From Vreelandella olivaria (GTDB taxonomy: Bacteria; Pseudomonadota; Gammaproteobacteria; Pseudomonadales; Halomonadaceae): DNA of 64,000 nt. Numbering within the stretch: position 1 is the stretch's first letter; each line of letters starts with the position of its first letter. The notes under the pieces were generated by a model. The model did no database searches, was not told the DNA's origin, and saw nothing but the letters and a program-made list of their open reading frames with translations. The position numbers and the translations under genes are program-made. Positions 1 to 9,716 of the stretch are shown here, piece after piece. The stretch lies in NCBI GenBank assembly GCA_004295565.1, contig AP019416.1, positions 1,922,001-1,986,000 on the forward strand. Reading direction: 5' to 3'.

Positions 1-209
1 CCAGCGCTTGGCGACAGGCTAAAGACGTTGAGAAGGCCTTGAGTGCTTGGCAGGCGTTAGCACTGCATACTCAAGCAGTCGACGACTGGCGAACCTATGG
101 TCAGCTCGCCTACGCCTGGGATGAAAATGAGCAAGCCAAGCAGGCCTTTGCCCATGCCTCAGCGCTGGGTGACGATGAGGCAGAGCAGTGGCTGGCTAGT
201 TTTAACTAG
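1..209 (+). CDS. TPR-like protein, C-terminal fragment
   Basis: The window opens inside a gene read in the frame that ends at the TAG at 207-209. The visible 68 or so residues are helical and rich in Ala, Gln and Trp, with spacing like tetratricopeptide repeats (for example residues reading YGQLAYAWDENEQAKQAF). Such repeats usually mediate protein-protein contacts. The 5' part lies outside the window, so the family and function cannot be fixed. A perfect 7-bp inverted repeat (GCTTAAG, 246-252 and 261-267) follows between this gene and the convergent xthA, but it has no T-tract. Confidence 0.5.
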   Translation, partial: SAWRQAKDVEKALSAWQALALHTQAVDDWRTYGQLAYAWDENEQAKQAFAHASALGDDEAEQWLASFN

Positions 210-254
210 TAAAGTTCTCTAAAGTGCTATGCCGTAAGGGCTATGGCTTAAGTG

Positions 255-1080
255 CTAGGGCTTAAGCACAATATCAAAGTCGCTCCAGGTAGGCGCGTGA
301 TCTGAAGGTCGCTCCATGGCGCGCAGGTCGTAGTCGATACCCGCACCGGTAACCTTTTCTGCTAGCGCCTGGGTGACAAGAATATAGTCGATACGCAGGC
401 CGCGCTTGGGCTCCTGATTAAACCCTTTTGAGCGGTAGTCGAACCAGCTAAAGCGCTCATCGCTGTTTGGGTAGCAGAGTCGGTAGCTATCGCTAAGCCC
501 CAGGCTTTAATGCCTTCGAGCCACTCGCGCTCAATGGGCTGAAAGCTGGTTTTGCCTTCACGCAGCCAGCGCTTACGGTTAGCTTCGCCAATGCCGATGT
601 CCTGATCTTCCGGCGAGATATTAAAGTCGCCCATGATCGCCAGCCGCTCGTCGGGGCGGTGCTGCTCGTTGAGCAGTCGCGCTAACTGGCCATAAAAGCG
701 CTCTTTATGGGGGAATTTGGTCGGGTGAGTAACGTTTTCGCCCTGAGGGAAGTAGCCGTTCCATACCGTCACGGTTTCTCCATCCTCTGCGATTAGACGA
801 ACGCCGATCATGCGGCGCTGAGCGTCTTCCCCGTCATCGGGGAAACCGTAAAAAATCTCTTCGGGTGCTTGGCGGCACAGTAAGGCAACGCCGTAGTGGC
901 CTTTTGGCCGTGATAAAAAACGTGATAGCCCATGGCCTCCACGTCGGCAAGCGGGAACTCGCTGTCCTGCACCTTGGTTTCCTGCAGTCCAATCACGTCC
1001 GGCTGCTGAGTGTCGATCAACGCCTGTAGCTGGTGAAGCCGTGCGCGGATGCCATTAATGTTGAACGAAACCAAGCGCAT
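255..1080 (-). CDS. xthA: Exodeoxyribonuclease III (two frameshifts)
   Basis: This is an AP endonuclease and 3'-5' exonuclease of the exonuclease III/APE1 family, used in base excision repair. It starts [15 protein letters not shown], followed by the catalytic Glu in LQETKVQD, the Asp/Asn pair in [10 protein letters not shown] and a C-terminal SDHAP motif that holds the catalytic His. The reading frame is broken twice, near 900 (one G lost in AAAAGGCC) and near 498-501 (one base lost in a C-run). With both restored the protein is 275 residues, normal for the family. The start codon overlaps the stop of the small upstream gene (TAATG), so the two are probably co-transcribed. The C-terminal part after the second break was read manually. 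Confidence 0.88.
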
Positions 1081-1334
1081 TATGAGTCGTCCCCGTGCGG
1101 TTTGTTGGCGCCGCTGTCAGTTTTGTCAGGGTGAATGGCAATATCCTGCCCACTCTGCTGGCGGGCCAGTTTTCTCACCGCCTGGAGTTTGCGCTGCTGC
1201 TGTTTTTCGCTACAAAACGGCGCGAAGGGGCGACTTGATCAGGATTGTCGTGGCGCCATTTTTATAATCCTTGCGCCGACCGGTACGAATGGTCACCTTG
1301 TCGGCCAGTGAACGAGTTTTTTCTTACGCGTCAT
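1080..1334 (-). CDS. Small basic protein upstream of xthA (three frameshifts)
   Basis: I do not recognise this family. In the raw sequence it is hidden, because one A is missing from each of three poly-A runs (near 1316, 1262 and 1210 on the plus strand). Restoring them gives a continuous 85-residue protein beginning [17 protein letters not shown] and ending in GDDS. Its stop overlaps the xthA start by TAATG. It is rich in Lys, Arg and Gln with an acidic tail, which suggests nucleic-acid or ribosome binding, but that is only inference. Three independent corrections giving one open frame of consistent length and a translationally coupled end are the support for a real gene. Confidence 0.55.
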
Positions 1335-1478
1335 GTCGCGCTCCTTACGTCGATTTAACGGCTATTCTAACAGGCCTTGGGACTCCTTCGACAGCAGGAC
1401 GCGCTCTTATCGCCAAGCCCTGGTACAATGCGCGCTTCATGATGCCAACTTCCACAGCAATGGACAGATAGACAGCCT

Positions 1479-2751
1479 ATGAGCGAGTCGGAACAGACCA
1501 CAGCACCGGCCCAGAACCGCAAGCCAAAACGCCGCCGTCGTAAACCGCGTCGTCGCCAGTCGAGCTGGGATCTTCGTCAGTTTCAGGTGCCCGCCGTGGC
1601 AGGCAAGTGGCGCTTTCATGACTTTGATTTGCCGCTGCCCTTAATGCGCGCTATTCATGCCCAGGGGTTTGAGTACTGCACGCCTATTCAAGCCGAAGCC
1701 CTGCGCCAAACGCTATTAGGTGGCGACATTGTCGGCAAAGCGCAAACGGGAACCGGTAAAACCGCGGCCTTTTTGATCTCGGTGATGGCCTACTTCCTGG
1801 AAGAGCCAACACCTAATGGTCAAAAGCCGGGTGCGCCGCGGGCGTTGATTATTGCCCTACCCGGGAACTGGCACTGCAGATCGAGAAAGATGCCAAAGCG
1901 TTAGCGCGCTTCACCCAGCTTAATGTGGCGAGTGTGGTCGGCGGTATGGACTACCAGAAGCAGCGCGACAGCCTGGGCAGCAAGATCGATATTCTGGTGG
2001 CAACGCCAGGGCGCCTGTTGGATTTCCATCAAAAGCGCGATATCGATCTGAATGAAGTCGAAGTATTGGTGTTAGATGAAGCCGACCGCATGTTGTCGAT
2101 GGGCTTTATCCCCGATGTGAAGCGGATTATTCGCTACACGCCGAAAAAGAGGAGCGCCAGACCTTCCTCTTTTCGGCCACCTTTACCGACGACATTCTGA
2201 ATCTCGCCAGTCAGTGGACGCTTGATCCCGCCCACGTTGAGATCGAAGTGACCGTTGAGAATCAGGCGGATATCGATCAGCGTGTGTATATGGTGTCCGA
2301 TGACGACAAGCAGCGCTTGTTGGTTAACCTGCTCCAGCAGGAGAGCTTCGAACGCGTGATGGTGTTCGGTAACCGTCGTGACTTGGTACGCAAACTTGAC
2401 GACCTGCTGAAAAAGGCCGGTGTCAGTGCGGCGATGCTGTCGGGGGATGTGCCACAGAATCAGCGTATCAAAACCCTGGAAAGCTTCCGCGAAGGCGAGA
2501 TTCAGGTACTGGTCGCCACTGACGTTGCTGGCCGTGGGATCCACATTGAAGACGTGAGTCACGTCATCAATTACACCCTGCCCGAAGACCCGGAAGACTA
2601 TGTACACCGTATCGGTCGTACCGGTCGCGCCGGTGCTAAGGGCGTGTCGATTAGCTTCGTTGGCGAAGAGGATGCTTTCTCATTGCCGGAAATCGAACGC
2701 TACATCAATGACAAACTGCCCTGCGTACATCCGCCGGAAGGTATGCTCTAA
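1479..2751 (+). CDS. rhlB: DEAD-box ATP-dependent RNA helicase RhlB (two frameshifts)
   Basis: This is an RNA helicase of the RhlB group, which in gammaproteobacteria unwinds RNA for the RNase E degradosome. A strongly basic N-terminal extension (residues about 13-27) precedes the helicase core. Motifs seen in order are the Q motif, AQTGTGKT (Walker A), [14 protein letters not shown] (DEAD box), SAT, the [11 protein letters not shown] region and HRIGRTGR. One C is missing near 1856, inside PTRELA, and one A near 2145, just before SAT. Corrected, the protein is about 424 residues. The next gene begins five bases after its stop. Confidence 0.93.
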
Positions 2752-2756
2752 ACCGC

Positions 2757-4882
2757 ATGCTGGATAATGCCCTTAAAAGCGAGATTCAGGACGCTTATCG
2801 TCGCGTGGTGGAGAATCTTGAGCTAACGCCACGCTATGGTCAGCGCATGATGATCGCTGAAATCGCCCGCACGCTGGGAAATATCGAGAGCGACGGCGAG
2901 GGCAAGCGAACCAGCGATACCCATGTCTGTGTGCTCGAAGCGGGCACCGGCACGGGTAAAACCCTGGCCTATCTGATTGCTGCCTTGCCGATCGCAAAAG
3001 CGCGGGGCAAGCGGCTAATCATCTCAACAGCCACGGTCGCTCTCCAAGAGCAGGTGCTCAACCAGGATTTACCCTCGCTCGCTAGCCACAGCGGTATCGC
3101 TTTTCGCTATGCATTAGCCAAAGGGCGTGGCCGCTATGTCTGCGTGGCGCGCTTGGATCAAGCGCTTGAGGGGACTGAGCCCAACCCAACGCTGTCGCTG
3201 TTTGAGCAGTCACTGCAGACCCAAAGCAGTGACTTCACGGTCATTGCCAGCGATATGGCTCAAGCCTATGGCCAGGGCGAGTGGGAGGGGATCGCGACAA
3301 CTGGCCCGAGGCGATTGAGGATGCCCACTGGCGCCGTCTTACGGTGGATCACCGCCAGTGTACCGGAAGGCGCTGCGGTCACTTTGGCGCCTGCGCGTTC
3401 TTTCGCTCCCGCCGCGAGCTTGAAAATGCGGATGTCATTGTCGCCAATCACGATCTTGTGCTGGCTGATTTGGCCTTGGGTGGCGGCGCGATTCTGCCTG
3501 ACCCAGCGGACTGCATCTTTGTCTTCGACGAAGGTCATCACCTGCCCGAAAAGGCGCTTTCTCACTTTGCCCATCGTTTTGCGGTGCACGGTTGTCTGCG
3601 CTGGTTAAAAACGCTGAGAAGCAGCCTGACCGATCTTCACCAGGCGTTAGCCATTCAGCCCACGGTGTCTCGCTTATTGGTGAGCTTGCCAGAGCTGATT
3701 CATAACCTGGAGCCCGCGCTAGGTGACGTATTTAGCATGGGGCACCAGTTGGCGGAGCGGCCTAATGGTCTCGCTGATGAAGAGGCCACCCATCAATCGC
3801 GTTTTGAAAGGGCCAAGTTCCCGATGCGCTGCGGGAGCAGGCGCAGCAGCTATTGGTGATGTTTGCGTCACTGTCGCGTTGTCTCGAGAGTATCAGCGAT
3901 ATACTGCGCGAAAGCCTTGACCCCGATAAGCAGACCGGCCTTGATCGTGAGCAGGCAGAAACCTGGCTGCCCTTGGTGGCGCTGCTTCATGGGCGAGCCT
4001 TAGAAGCACACGCACTTTGGCAGGCGTTTAGCGAGCAGGATGTGGCCAATGAAGCGCCCAGCGCCCGCTGGATCACCCTTAGCCGTGTGGCAGGCGAATC
4101 GGAAGTGGAGTTTTCAGCCAGCCCCGTGTCAGCGGCGCATACCCTGGCCAAGCATTTATGGGGACGCTGCCACGGTGCGGTGGTCACCTCGGCGACCCTG
4201 ACCGCTTTGGGGCGCTTTGAGCGCCTGCAGGAGCGGGCTGGATTGGCCAATCGCTATCGCTATCAGGCACTGCCAAGCCCCTTTGATTACGCCAATGCGG
4301 TGTTGCGAGTCCCCAAAGAGGCCACCGACCCTGGCGACAGGGAGGCCCATGAGCGGGCGATCGTCACGTTTGTGTCCCAGTTGGCCGAAAAGAAGCGGCA
4401 CTGGTGCTGTTCTCTTCCCGTGCTCAGCTGCGGGCGGTGGATAAAGCACTGCCTGCGATGGTAAAGAGCGCGTGCTCGCTCAGGATGCGCTACCCAAGCG
4501 TGAGCTTATTGAACGCCATCGAGCGGCCGTTGATAAAGGTAAGGGGAGTATCATCTTTGGCTTGGCGAGCTTTGCGGAAGGGATTGATCTTCCCGGCGAC
4601 TATTTGACGCACGTGGTGATTACGCGGCTGCCCTTTGCGGTACCCGATGACCCGGTGGGTGCTACGTTAGCGGAGTGGATAGAGAGCCAGGGCGGCAATG
4701 CGTTTATGCGCATTAGCGTGCCTGATGCGTCTATTAAGCTGGTTCAGGCGTGCGGGCGTTTGATTCGTAAAGAGAGTGATCGTGGGACGATCACCTTGCT
4801 GGATAAGCGGGTGATTACCCGCCGCTATGGGCAGGCCCTGTTAGATGCGCTGCCGCCATTTCGGCGTGAAATCAGTCGCTAG
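2757..4882 (+). CDS. dinG: DinG-type ATP-dependent DNA helicase (four frameshifts)
   Basis: This is a superfamily 2 XPD/DinG-like 5'-3' DNA helicase with an iron-sulphur cluster, which unwinds D-loops, R-loops and forks. Visible motifs are Walker A in EAGTGTGKT, cluster cysteines in RYVCVARL and in CTGRRCGHFGAC, the DEGHH box, VVTSATL and the C-terminal motif VI region QACGRLIRKESDRG. Single bases are lost near 3287 (G), 3821 (C), 4392 (A) and 4463 (A). Restored, the product is 709 residues, the normal DinG size. It lies five bases after rhlB and is followed by a clear bidirectional terminator. Confidence 0.9.
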
Positions 4883-4892
4883 CCAGGCGTAA

Positions 4893-4916
4893 AAAACCCC
4901 GCCAAAGCGGGGTTTT
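4893..4916. terminator. Bidirectional rho-independent terminator between dinG and aroG
   Basis: A perfect 10-bp inverted repeat AAAACCCCGC / GCGGGGTTTT with a 4-base loop lies between the two convergent genes. It has an A-run on the left and a T-run on the right, so it can stop transcription from either side. Confidence 0.85.
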
Positions 4917-4942
4917 GCCGTCGCTTTATCGCGGTGAAACCG

Positions 4943-6019
4943 CTATTTGGCGATGCGCTTGGCCAGGGTGGTGGCTAGCTTGTCGTTCATGCGGTTGAAG
5001 GTTTCTACCGTCGTGTCCCAGTCGATGCAGGCATCGGTAATGGAGACACCATACTGCAGCTGGCTGAGGTCTGCGGTTAGTTTCTGGTTGCCCCAACCAA
5101 TGTTGGACTCAACCATCAGGCCGATAATGGAGGTATTGCCTTCCAAGATCTGGTTGGTAACGTTCTCCAGTACCAACGGCTGTAGCGCAGCGTCTTTGTT
5201 GGAGTTGGCGTGGGAGCAGTCGATCATGATGTTGGGTGAGAGCTTGGCTTTCTCAAGCTCTTTCTCCGCCAGGGCGACGCTCACGCTGTCGTAGTTAGGC
5301 TTGCCGTTGCCGCCACGAAGAACGACGTGGCCGTAAGCATTGCCGCGGGTGCGAATTATGGCTACTTGACCGGCTTGGTTAATGCCCAGGAAATTGTGCG
5401 GGCTGGCCACGGACTGAAGCGCGTTTATCGCCACGTCCAGACTGCCGTCGGTGCCGTTTTTGAAGCCGACCGGACAGGAGAGGCCAGACGCCATTTCCCG
5501 GTGGGTCTGTGACTCGGTGGTGCGGGCGCCAATCGCAGACCAGCTAATGCAGTCCTGCAGATACTGAGGTGAGATGGGGTCGAGTGCTTCGGTCGCCAGC
5601 GGTAAGCCCATTTCGGCCAGATCGACCAGCAGCTTGCGGGCGATGTGCAGGCCTTCATCAATCTCAAAGGAGTCATTAAGGTGCGGGTCGTTAATCAGGC
5701 CTTTCCAACCCACCGTTGTGCGTGGTTTTTCAAAATAGACGCGCATCACAATATACAGGCTGTCGCTGACCTGGTCGGCCAGTGTGCGAAGACGGCGGGC
5801 GTAGTCGAGTGCGGCTTCCACATCGTGAATTGAACACGGCCCCACCACGACTAGCAGCCGCGGGTCGTTGCCATCCAGGATATTCTGAATGGTTTTACGG
5901 CCTTCAATTACGGTACGCTCTGCCGCCTCGGTTAACGGTACGGCATTCTTGAGCGCTTCTGGCGTGGTGAGAACGTCTTGAGCGAGGACGTTAAGGTTAT
6001 TAACCTGCTGTTCTGACAT
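4943..6019 (-). CDS. aroG: 3-deoxy-7-phosphoheptulonate synthase (class I DAHP synthase)
   Basis: This enzyme condenses phosphoenolpyruvate and erythrose 4-phosphate, the first step of the shikimate pathway. The 358-residue frame is intact. It shows VVVGPCSIHD (metal-binding Cys), KPRTTVGWKGL, the PVGFKNGTDG substrate loop, MIDCSHANS (metal His) and the C-terminal VSITDACIDW. This is the AroF/G/H type typical of enterics and pseudomonads. Which amino acid inhibits it cannot be told safely from the sequence. It is transcribed alone and shares its upstream region with rpoE. Confidence 0.95.
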   Translation of the reverse strand: MSEQQVNNLNVLAQDVLTTPEALKNAVPLTEAAERTVIEGRKTIQNILDGNDPRLLVVVGPCSIHDVEAALDYARRLRTLADQVSDSLYIVMRVYFEKPRTTVGWKGLINDPHLNDSFEIDEGLHIARKLLVDLAEMGLPLATEALDPISPQYLQDCISWSAIGARTTESQTHREMASGLSCPVGFKNGTDGSLDVAINALQSVASPHNFLGINQAGQVAIIRTRGNAYGHVVLRGGNGKPNYDSVSVALAEKELEKAKLSPNIMIDCSHANSNKDAALQPLVLENVTNQILEGNTSIIGLMVESNIGWGNQKLTADLSQLQYGVSITDACIDWDTTVETFNRMNDKLATTLAKRIAK

Positions 6020-6410
6020 CTTGCTACCTGTGATTACGTAATGACTGAAAAAGTGAGGCGCCGATAAAAGTGGTATCTACTATCGCTCGCCGAGCAGGTA
6101 AAAATCAATTGCTGTGGAACTATAGCGGCATTAAAAGTGTCAGCCGCAGGGTTTTGCGAAAGGGGGTAAGCGCTTGATGCGCCGCACAGAACGCGTAACA
6201 CTGGGCGCTCTGTTGTTAAAATGTAGGTCGTTAAAATTTAGTACCGTTATAAAATGCAGCAACATACTCGGGCGACGTACTCGCCCTGTTATTCACTCTA
6301 TTATTAATCAATGCCCAAGGGACGCTATGCTGCTTGCTGTGAACGCCCACGTGTTAGGGCTAATAGGAATGGGGCTCGGCGCACGTCGTACGAGCTGGAG
6401 GAGCGTGTGA
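6020..6410. promoter_or_regulatory. aroG/rpoE divergent intergenic region with candidate sigma-E promoter
   Basis: This 391-bp gap holds no convincing gene. On the plus strand GGAACT (6116-6121) is followed, after about 18 bases, by TCAGC (6140-6144). This resembles an AlgU/RpoE promoter (GAACTT-N16/17-TCTGA) but the -10 match is imperfect. Such a promoter would let rpoE activate itself, as in relatives. AT-rich stretches around 6210-6260 could hold a housekeeping promoter. GGAGGAG (6397-6403) is the ribosome-binding site of rpoE. Confidence 0.3.
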
Positions 6411-7009
6411 ATGGGCACTCGGGAAACAGACCAACAGCTTGTTGAACGTGCCCAGAAAGGTGATACGCGCGCTTTCGATCTGCTGGTAAAAAGTACCAGC
6501 ACAAAATTATCGGCCTGATTGGTCGTTACGTTCATGATCACTCTGAAGTTCAGGATGTGGCCCAGGAGGCATTTATTAAGGCGTACCGCGCCTTGGGTAA
6601 GTTTCGCTCAGAAAGTGCGTTCTATACCTGGATGTACCGCATCGCAATTAATACAGCGAAAAACTATCTGGTCTCGCGGGGAAGGCGTCCGCCGGGCAGT
6701 GATTTGGATATTGTCGATGCTGAAATTATCGACCAGAGCGGACGGTTGGCAGATTCAGAGTCGCCCGAAGCGGCGATCGCCAGAGACCAGCTTGAAGCCG
6801 CGGTTTATCAGGCAATCGAAAATCTTCCTGATGATCTGCGCACGGCGATTACCCTGCGCGAGCTGGATGGTCTTGCCTACGAAGATATTGCCCAGGTCAT
6901 GCAGTGCCCAGTGGGTACCGTGCGTTCGCGAATTTTCCGTGCTCGAGAGGCGGTTGATGAACATATTCGCCCATTAGTATCGACGGCGCGGAACAGTCGC
7001 GACGAGTAG
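6411..7009 (+). CDS. rpoE: RNA polymerase sigma-E factor RpoE/AlgU (one frameshift)
   Basis: This is an ECF sigma factor that directs the envelope-stress response. It starts at the ATG 7 bases after a strong GGAGGAG site and reads MGTRETDQQLVERAQKGDTR. Region 2 includes YVHDHSEVQDVAQEAFIKAYRAL and the -10-recognition segment AFYTWMYRIAINTAKNYL. Region 4 includes LPDDLRTAITLRELDGLAYEDIA and a helix-turn-helix ending VGTVRSRIFRAREAVDE. One A is missing in the A-run near 6490. Restored length is 199 residues. The downstream rseA-rseB-rseC-mucD genes are its classic partners. Confidence 0.95.
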
Positions 7010-7319
7010 TGGTCGTAGGAGGGCGGCAATATGATCGCTGTAACAATGTCGGTATAAAAAAATAAAGGTTTTATTTTTGTGAACTGTCTGGCATGTAAGG
7101 CGTCATAAAGCCTGACTATCTTGATGAGCACGCTTGATGTGTCAATCGTTGATATATCGGTGTGCAAAGCGTCATGAGCTTAGCGTCGCAGGTTAGTAAA
7201 TTTTGATAATTTTCTTAGCCTGTAACGGAGTCTTGGCCTTGGAAGTCGTCGGAGTGGTGGTGTAGGTAACGAAGGCCATCACCCCAGTACTTCTTTTAAA
7301 CAGTGTGAGGGTGTGAAGT
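7010..7319. other. 310-bp rpoE-rseA spacer with AT-only hairpin
   Basis: In most relatives rseA follows rpoE closely, but here 310 bases separate them and I see no gene in the gap. A perfect inverted repeat AAAAATAAA / TTTATTTTT lies near 7057-7078 without GC pairs, so it is not a standard terminator. GTGAGGGTGTGAAGT just before 7320 carries the rseA ribosome-binding region. Confidence 0.45.
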
Positions 7320-8048
7320 ATGAGTCAAAACACACGGGAATCACTTTCGGTGTTAATGGATGGCGAAAGTGATGAGCTTGAGCTTCGCCGAGTGTTGAAG
7401 GCACTGCCGAATGATGACGATGCCGCAGAAACATGGCGCCGCTATCACCTTGCCCGCAGCATGATGCAGCGCGAGCAGGGCGTTGATGTAAGCGTTGATC
7501 TTTCTGCGGGCATTATGGCCCGTTTGCGCGAAGAGCCTGCTCCAATGATGCAAGACTCTGAGCCTGCGGCTCACCGTACGGGCGGCATCTCGTTTGCTCG
7601 CGGCGCCGGAGTTGCCGCTGCTGTGTCACTAATGGTGATTACTGGTGTTCAGTTCTTTGGCAATGACTCATCCGTTCGCCAGGGCAGCAGTGACGTAGCC
7701 ACGACGACACCTGGAGCTAATGGATCCACCCAAGTGCAGCCCGTTAGCCTGGCTTCTCAGTCGGCAGTGGCTACGCGCGCTGATATGCCCATGTTTGAGC
7801 CGACTCCGTTTCGGCTCAGCGGCCAGTCGGGGCAAGGTGGTTTAATGAACATTAGCGAAGCAGGCTACTCGGTTCAGACACCCCAGGGAGTCTCCGCGTC
7901 CCAGGGGACTAACATTGATGTTGATCAGATTGGCTTATTGCAGTCGTATTTAGAGCAGCATACCCAGAGTGCCGCTTATGGTAGCGGCGACAGCTGGATG
8001 CCATTAATGCGTTCATCGGCAGTCACTGAACCATTGGGTCAGCGCTAA
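7320..8048 (+). CDS. rseA: Sigma-E anti-sigma factor RseA/MucA
   Basis: This is an inner-membrane anti-sigma factor that holds RpoE inactive until envelope stress triggers proteolysis. The intact 242-residue frame has an RseA N-terminal domain (residues 1 to about 80, beginning MSQNTRESLSVLMDGESDE with the typical WRRYHLAR segment). A single membrane helix follows at about 95-113 (GVAAAVSLMVITGVQFF), and then a periplasmic tail of about 125 residues. That tail is Ser/Thr/Gln-rich in its first half and would bind RseB. Position between rpoE and rseB supports the call. Confidence 0.9.
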   Translation: MSQNTRESLSVLMDGESDELELRRVLKALPNDDDAAETWRRYHLARSMMQREQGVDVSVDLSAGIMARLREEPAPMMQDSEPAAHRTGGISFARGAGVAAAVSLMVITGVQFFGNDSSVRQGSSDVATTTPGANGSTQVQPVSLASQSAVATRADMPMFEPTPFRLSGQSGQGGLMNISEAGYSVQTPQGVSASQGTNIDVDQIGLLQSYLEQHTQSAAYGSGDSWMPLMRSSAVTEPLGQR

Positions 8049-8106
8049 GCCGAATGCATGCTTTTCATTGATGCACAATGGGTAAGTAAGGAGTGCGCGG
8101 GATGGG

Positions 8107-9169
8107 GTGCGCAACATAAGAGTGCCCAGGCGCTTAAAAGGTACTTGGGCGCTGGCGTTTTTGGTGGGCACGCTCTCGCTTCAAGCGCATGCAGAAAATG
8201 CCGACAGCCCTACGGAAACCACTCCTTCGGAAGCCAGTGCTCGCTCTGGTGATAGTGATGGCTATGAGTGTGCGATGGAGGAGGCTGAGGCGCAACCCCG
8301 CAACGCAACGGAATGGCTTGAGCGCGGCCTGTGGGCCAGCCACTGTTATGCTTTTCAAGCGAGAGCAGTGGCTATCGACTCTGTCGATGTTCGCACGCTA
8401 GCACTGTCGCACCGCATTAAAGACGGCATTCGTCAGCAGGTGGTGCAGTATCTTGACGGCCCTTCAGTGAGCATTGAGCGTCGCTCACCGGTGGGCAGAT
8501 TGGCCTGGACTGAAGGGCATGGCAACGGTGAGCTACCTTCTCCAGCAAGGTGGGCGGCTCATCTTGAGAAATACTATGCTATCGAGCTTGAGGACAATGC
8601 CCGGGTAGCGGATCGGGAGGCTATCAAGCTGGTTTTGAACCCCGCGACCAGTGGCGCTATTCACATGAGTGGTGGCTGGATGGGGATACCGGATTGCTGC
8701 TTAAACATGTGCTCAGTGACCATCAAGGCAGGATCATTGAAACCTTTCAAATTACCCAGCTTCAGTCTCCTGAAAAATATACTGGCAGCGTCCGGGCGGC
8801 TACCCTATCGTTATCGGCAGTACACCTTGGCGCGCCACTTGGTTGCCCGATGGCTTCGTTGCACAACCCGTCACTTTCGCCGGCGATGATATTCACCAGC
8901 GCGTCTACAGCGATGGTTTGGCTACCGTAAGTATCTTTGTCGAGCCCCTTGCCCAGGACGCAACCACGACCTTGCAAGAAGGCGTGCAACAGTTAGGGGT
9001 TTCGGCCGTGGCCATTGAGCATGCCATCACCGCTGAGGGGCGCTGGCAGTTGGTGGCGATTGGTGAACTGCCTGTAGCGACACTGCAGCGCATCGTTCGC
9101 TCAATCACTTTCGACCTGCTGGAAGACCCATCTCCGCAAAGCAACGATCAGGCTGGGGAGATAGAATGA
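8107..9169 (+). CDS. rseB: Sigma-E regulatory protein RseB/MucB (two frameshifts)
   Basis: This is a periplasmic lipoprotein-sensing protein that shields RseA from the DegS/AlgW protease. The likely start is GTG at 8107, since the ATG at 8102 runs into a stop. A signal peptide (RRLKGTWALAFLVGTLSLQAHA) precedes the mature domain, which contains WLERGLWASH, LPDGFVAQPVTFAG and YSDGLATVSIFVEP. One C is missing near 8642 and one A near 8775. Corrected length is 354 residues. It overlaps rseC by four bases (ATGA). Confidence 0.88.
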
Positions 9170-9634
9170 TGACCTCGTCTTCCTGTGACGCTTTGTCTAA
9201 TACTTCTCTACATCGTGCTGGCACGGTCGTCGATCATGACGGGCAAAGTGTCATCGTAGAAATTTCCGCCCAACAGAACTGTGAGCAGTGCGCTCAGGGG
9301 AGAGGTTGTGGCGGACGTTTATTGGCGCGCCAGCGCAGTCAGCGCATTGCTGTTGCACTCCCCACGAGAACCAGTAACGCAGAGCGAAACTACCCGCTAG
9401 GCCGTCAAGTCACTATTAGCTTACCGCGCACCTCTGTCACGCTGCTGGCTTTTTTGTGTTTATGGATTGCCACTGATGTTGGCGCTGTTGCTATCCGGCA
9501 CGGTGTCGCTTGTCAGTACCATGAGTTGGCTGGCTCCGCTGAGTTTTTTTATTGCCTTGGTGGGCGGTTCGCTAGGTATTAAATACCTAATGCGTGGGCG
9601 TGGGGAACGCTTTCGCCCACGCTTGGTCAATTAG
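9166..9634 (+). CDS. rseC: SoxR-reducing system protein RseC/MucC (frameshift)
   Basis: This is a small inner-membrane protein of the RseC/MucC family, linked to SoxR reduction and modulation of sigma-E. The N-terminal half has the family cysteines (NCEQCAQGRGCGG, about residues 38-50). Two membrane helices follow, one around LLLSGTVSLVS and one around PLSFFIALVGGSLGIKYL. The frame changes near 9450. Either one extra T in a T6 run or, equally well, a GC lost from GCGC just before it restores a protein of about 155 residues ending RPRLVN. Confidence 0.85.
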
Positions 9635-9716
9635 TTCGTTAATTTAGTTCTCCGGCATCTCGCTTTGAGTTGTTGTTCTGCCATTGATTGTTATTACATT
9701 AAGTAGGAGCTCTTGC

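Noticed and set aside
6174-6410. Plus-strand frame of 78 codons upstream of rpoE
   Set aside because: It has no ribosome-binding site, its composition is not protein-like, and it overlaps the rpoE promoter region.
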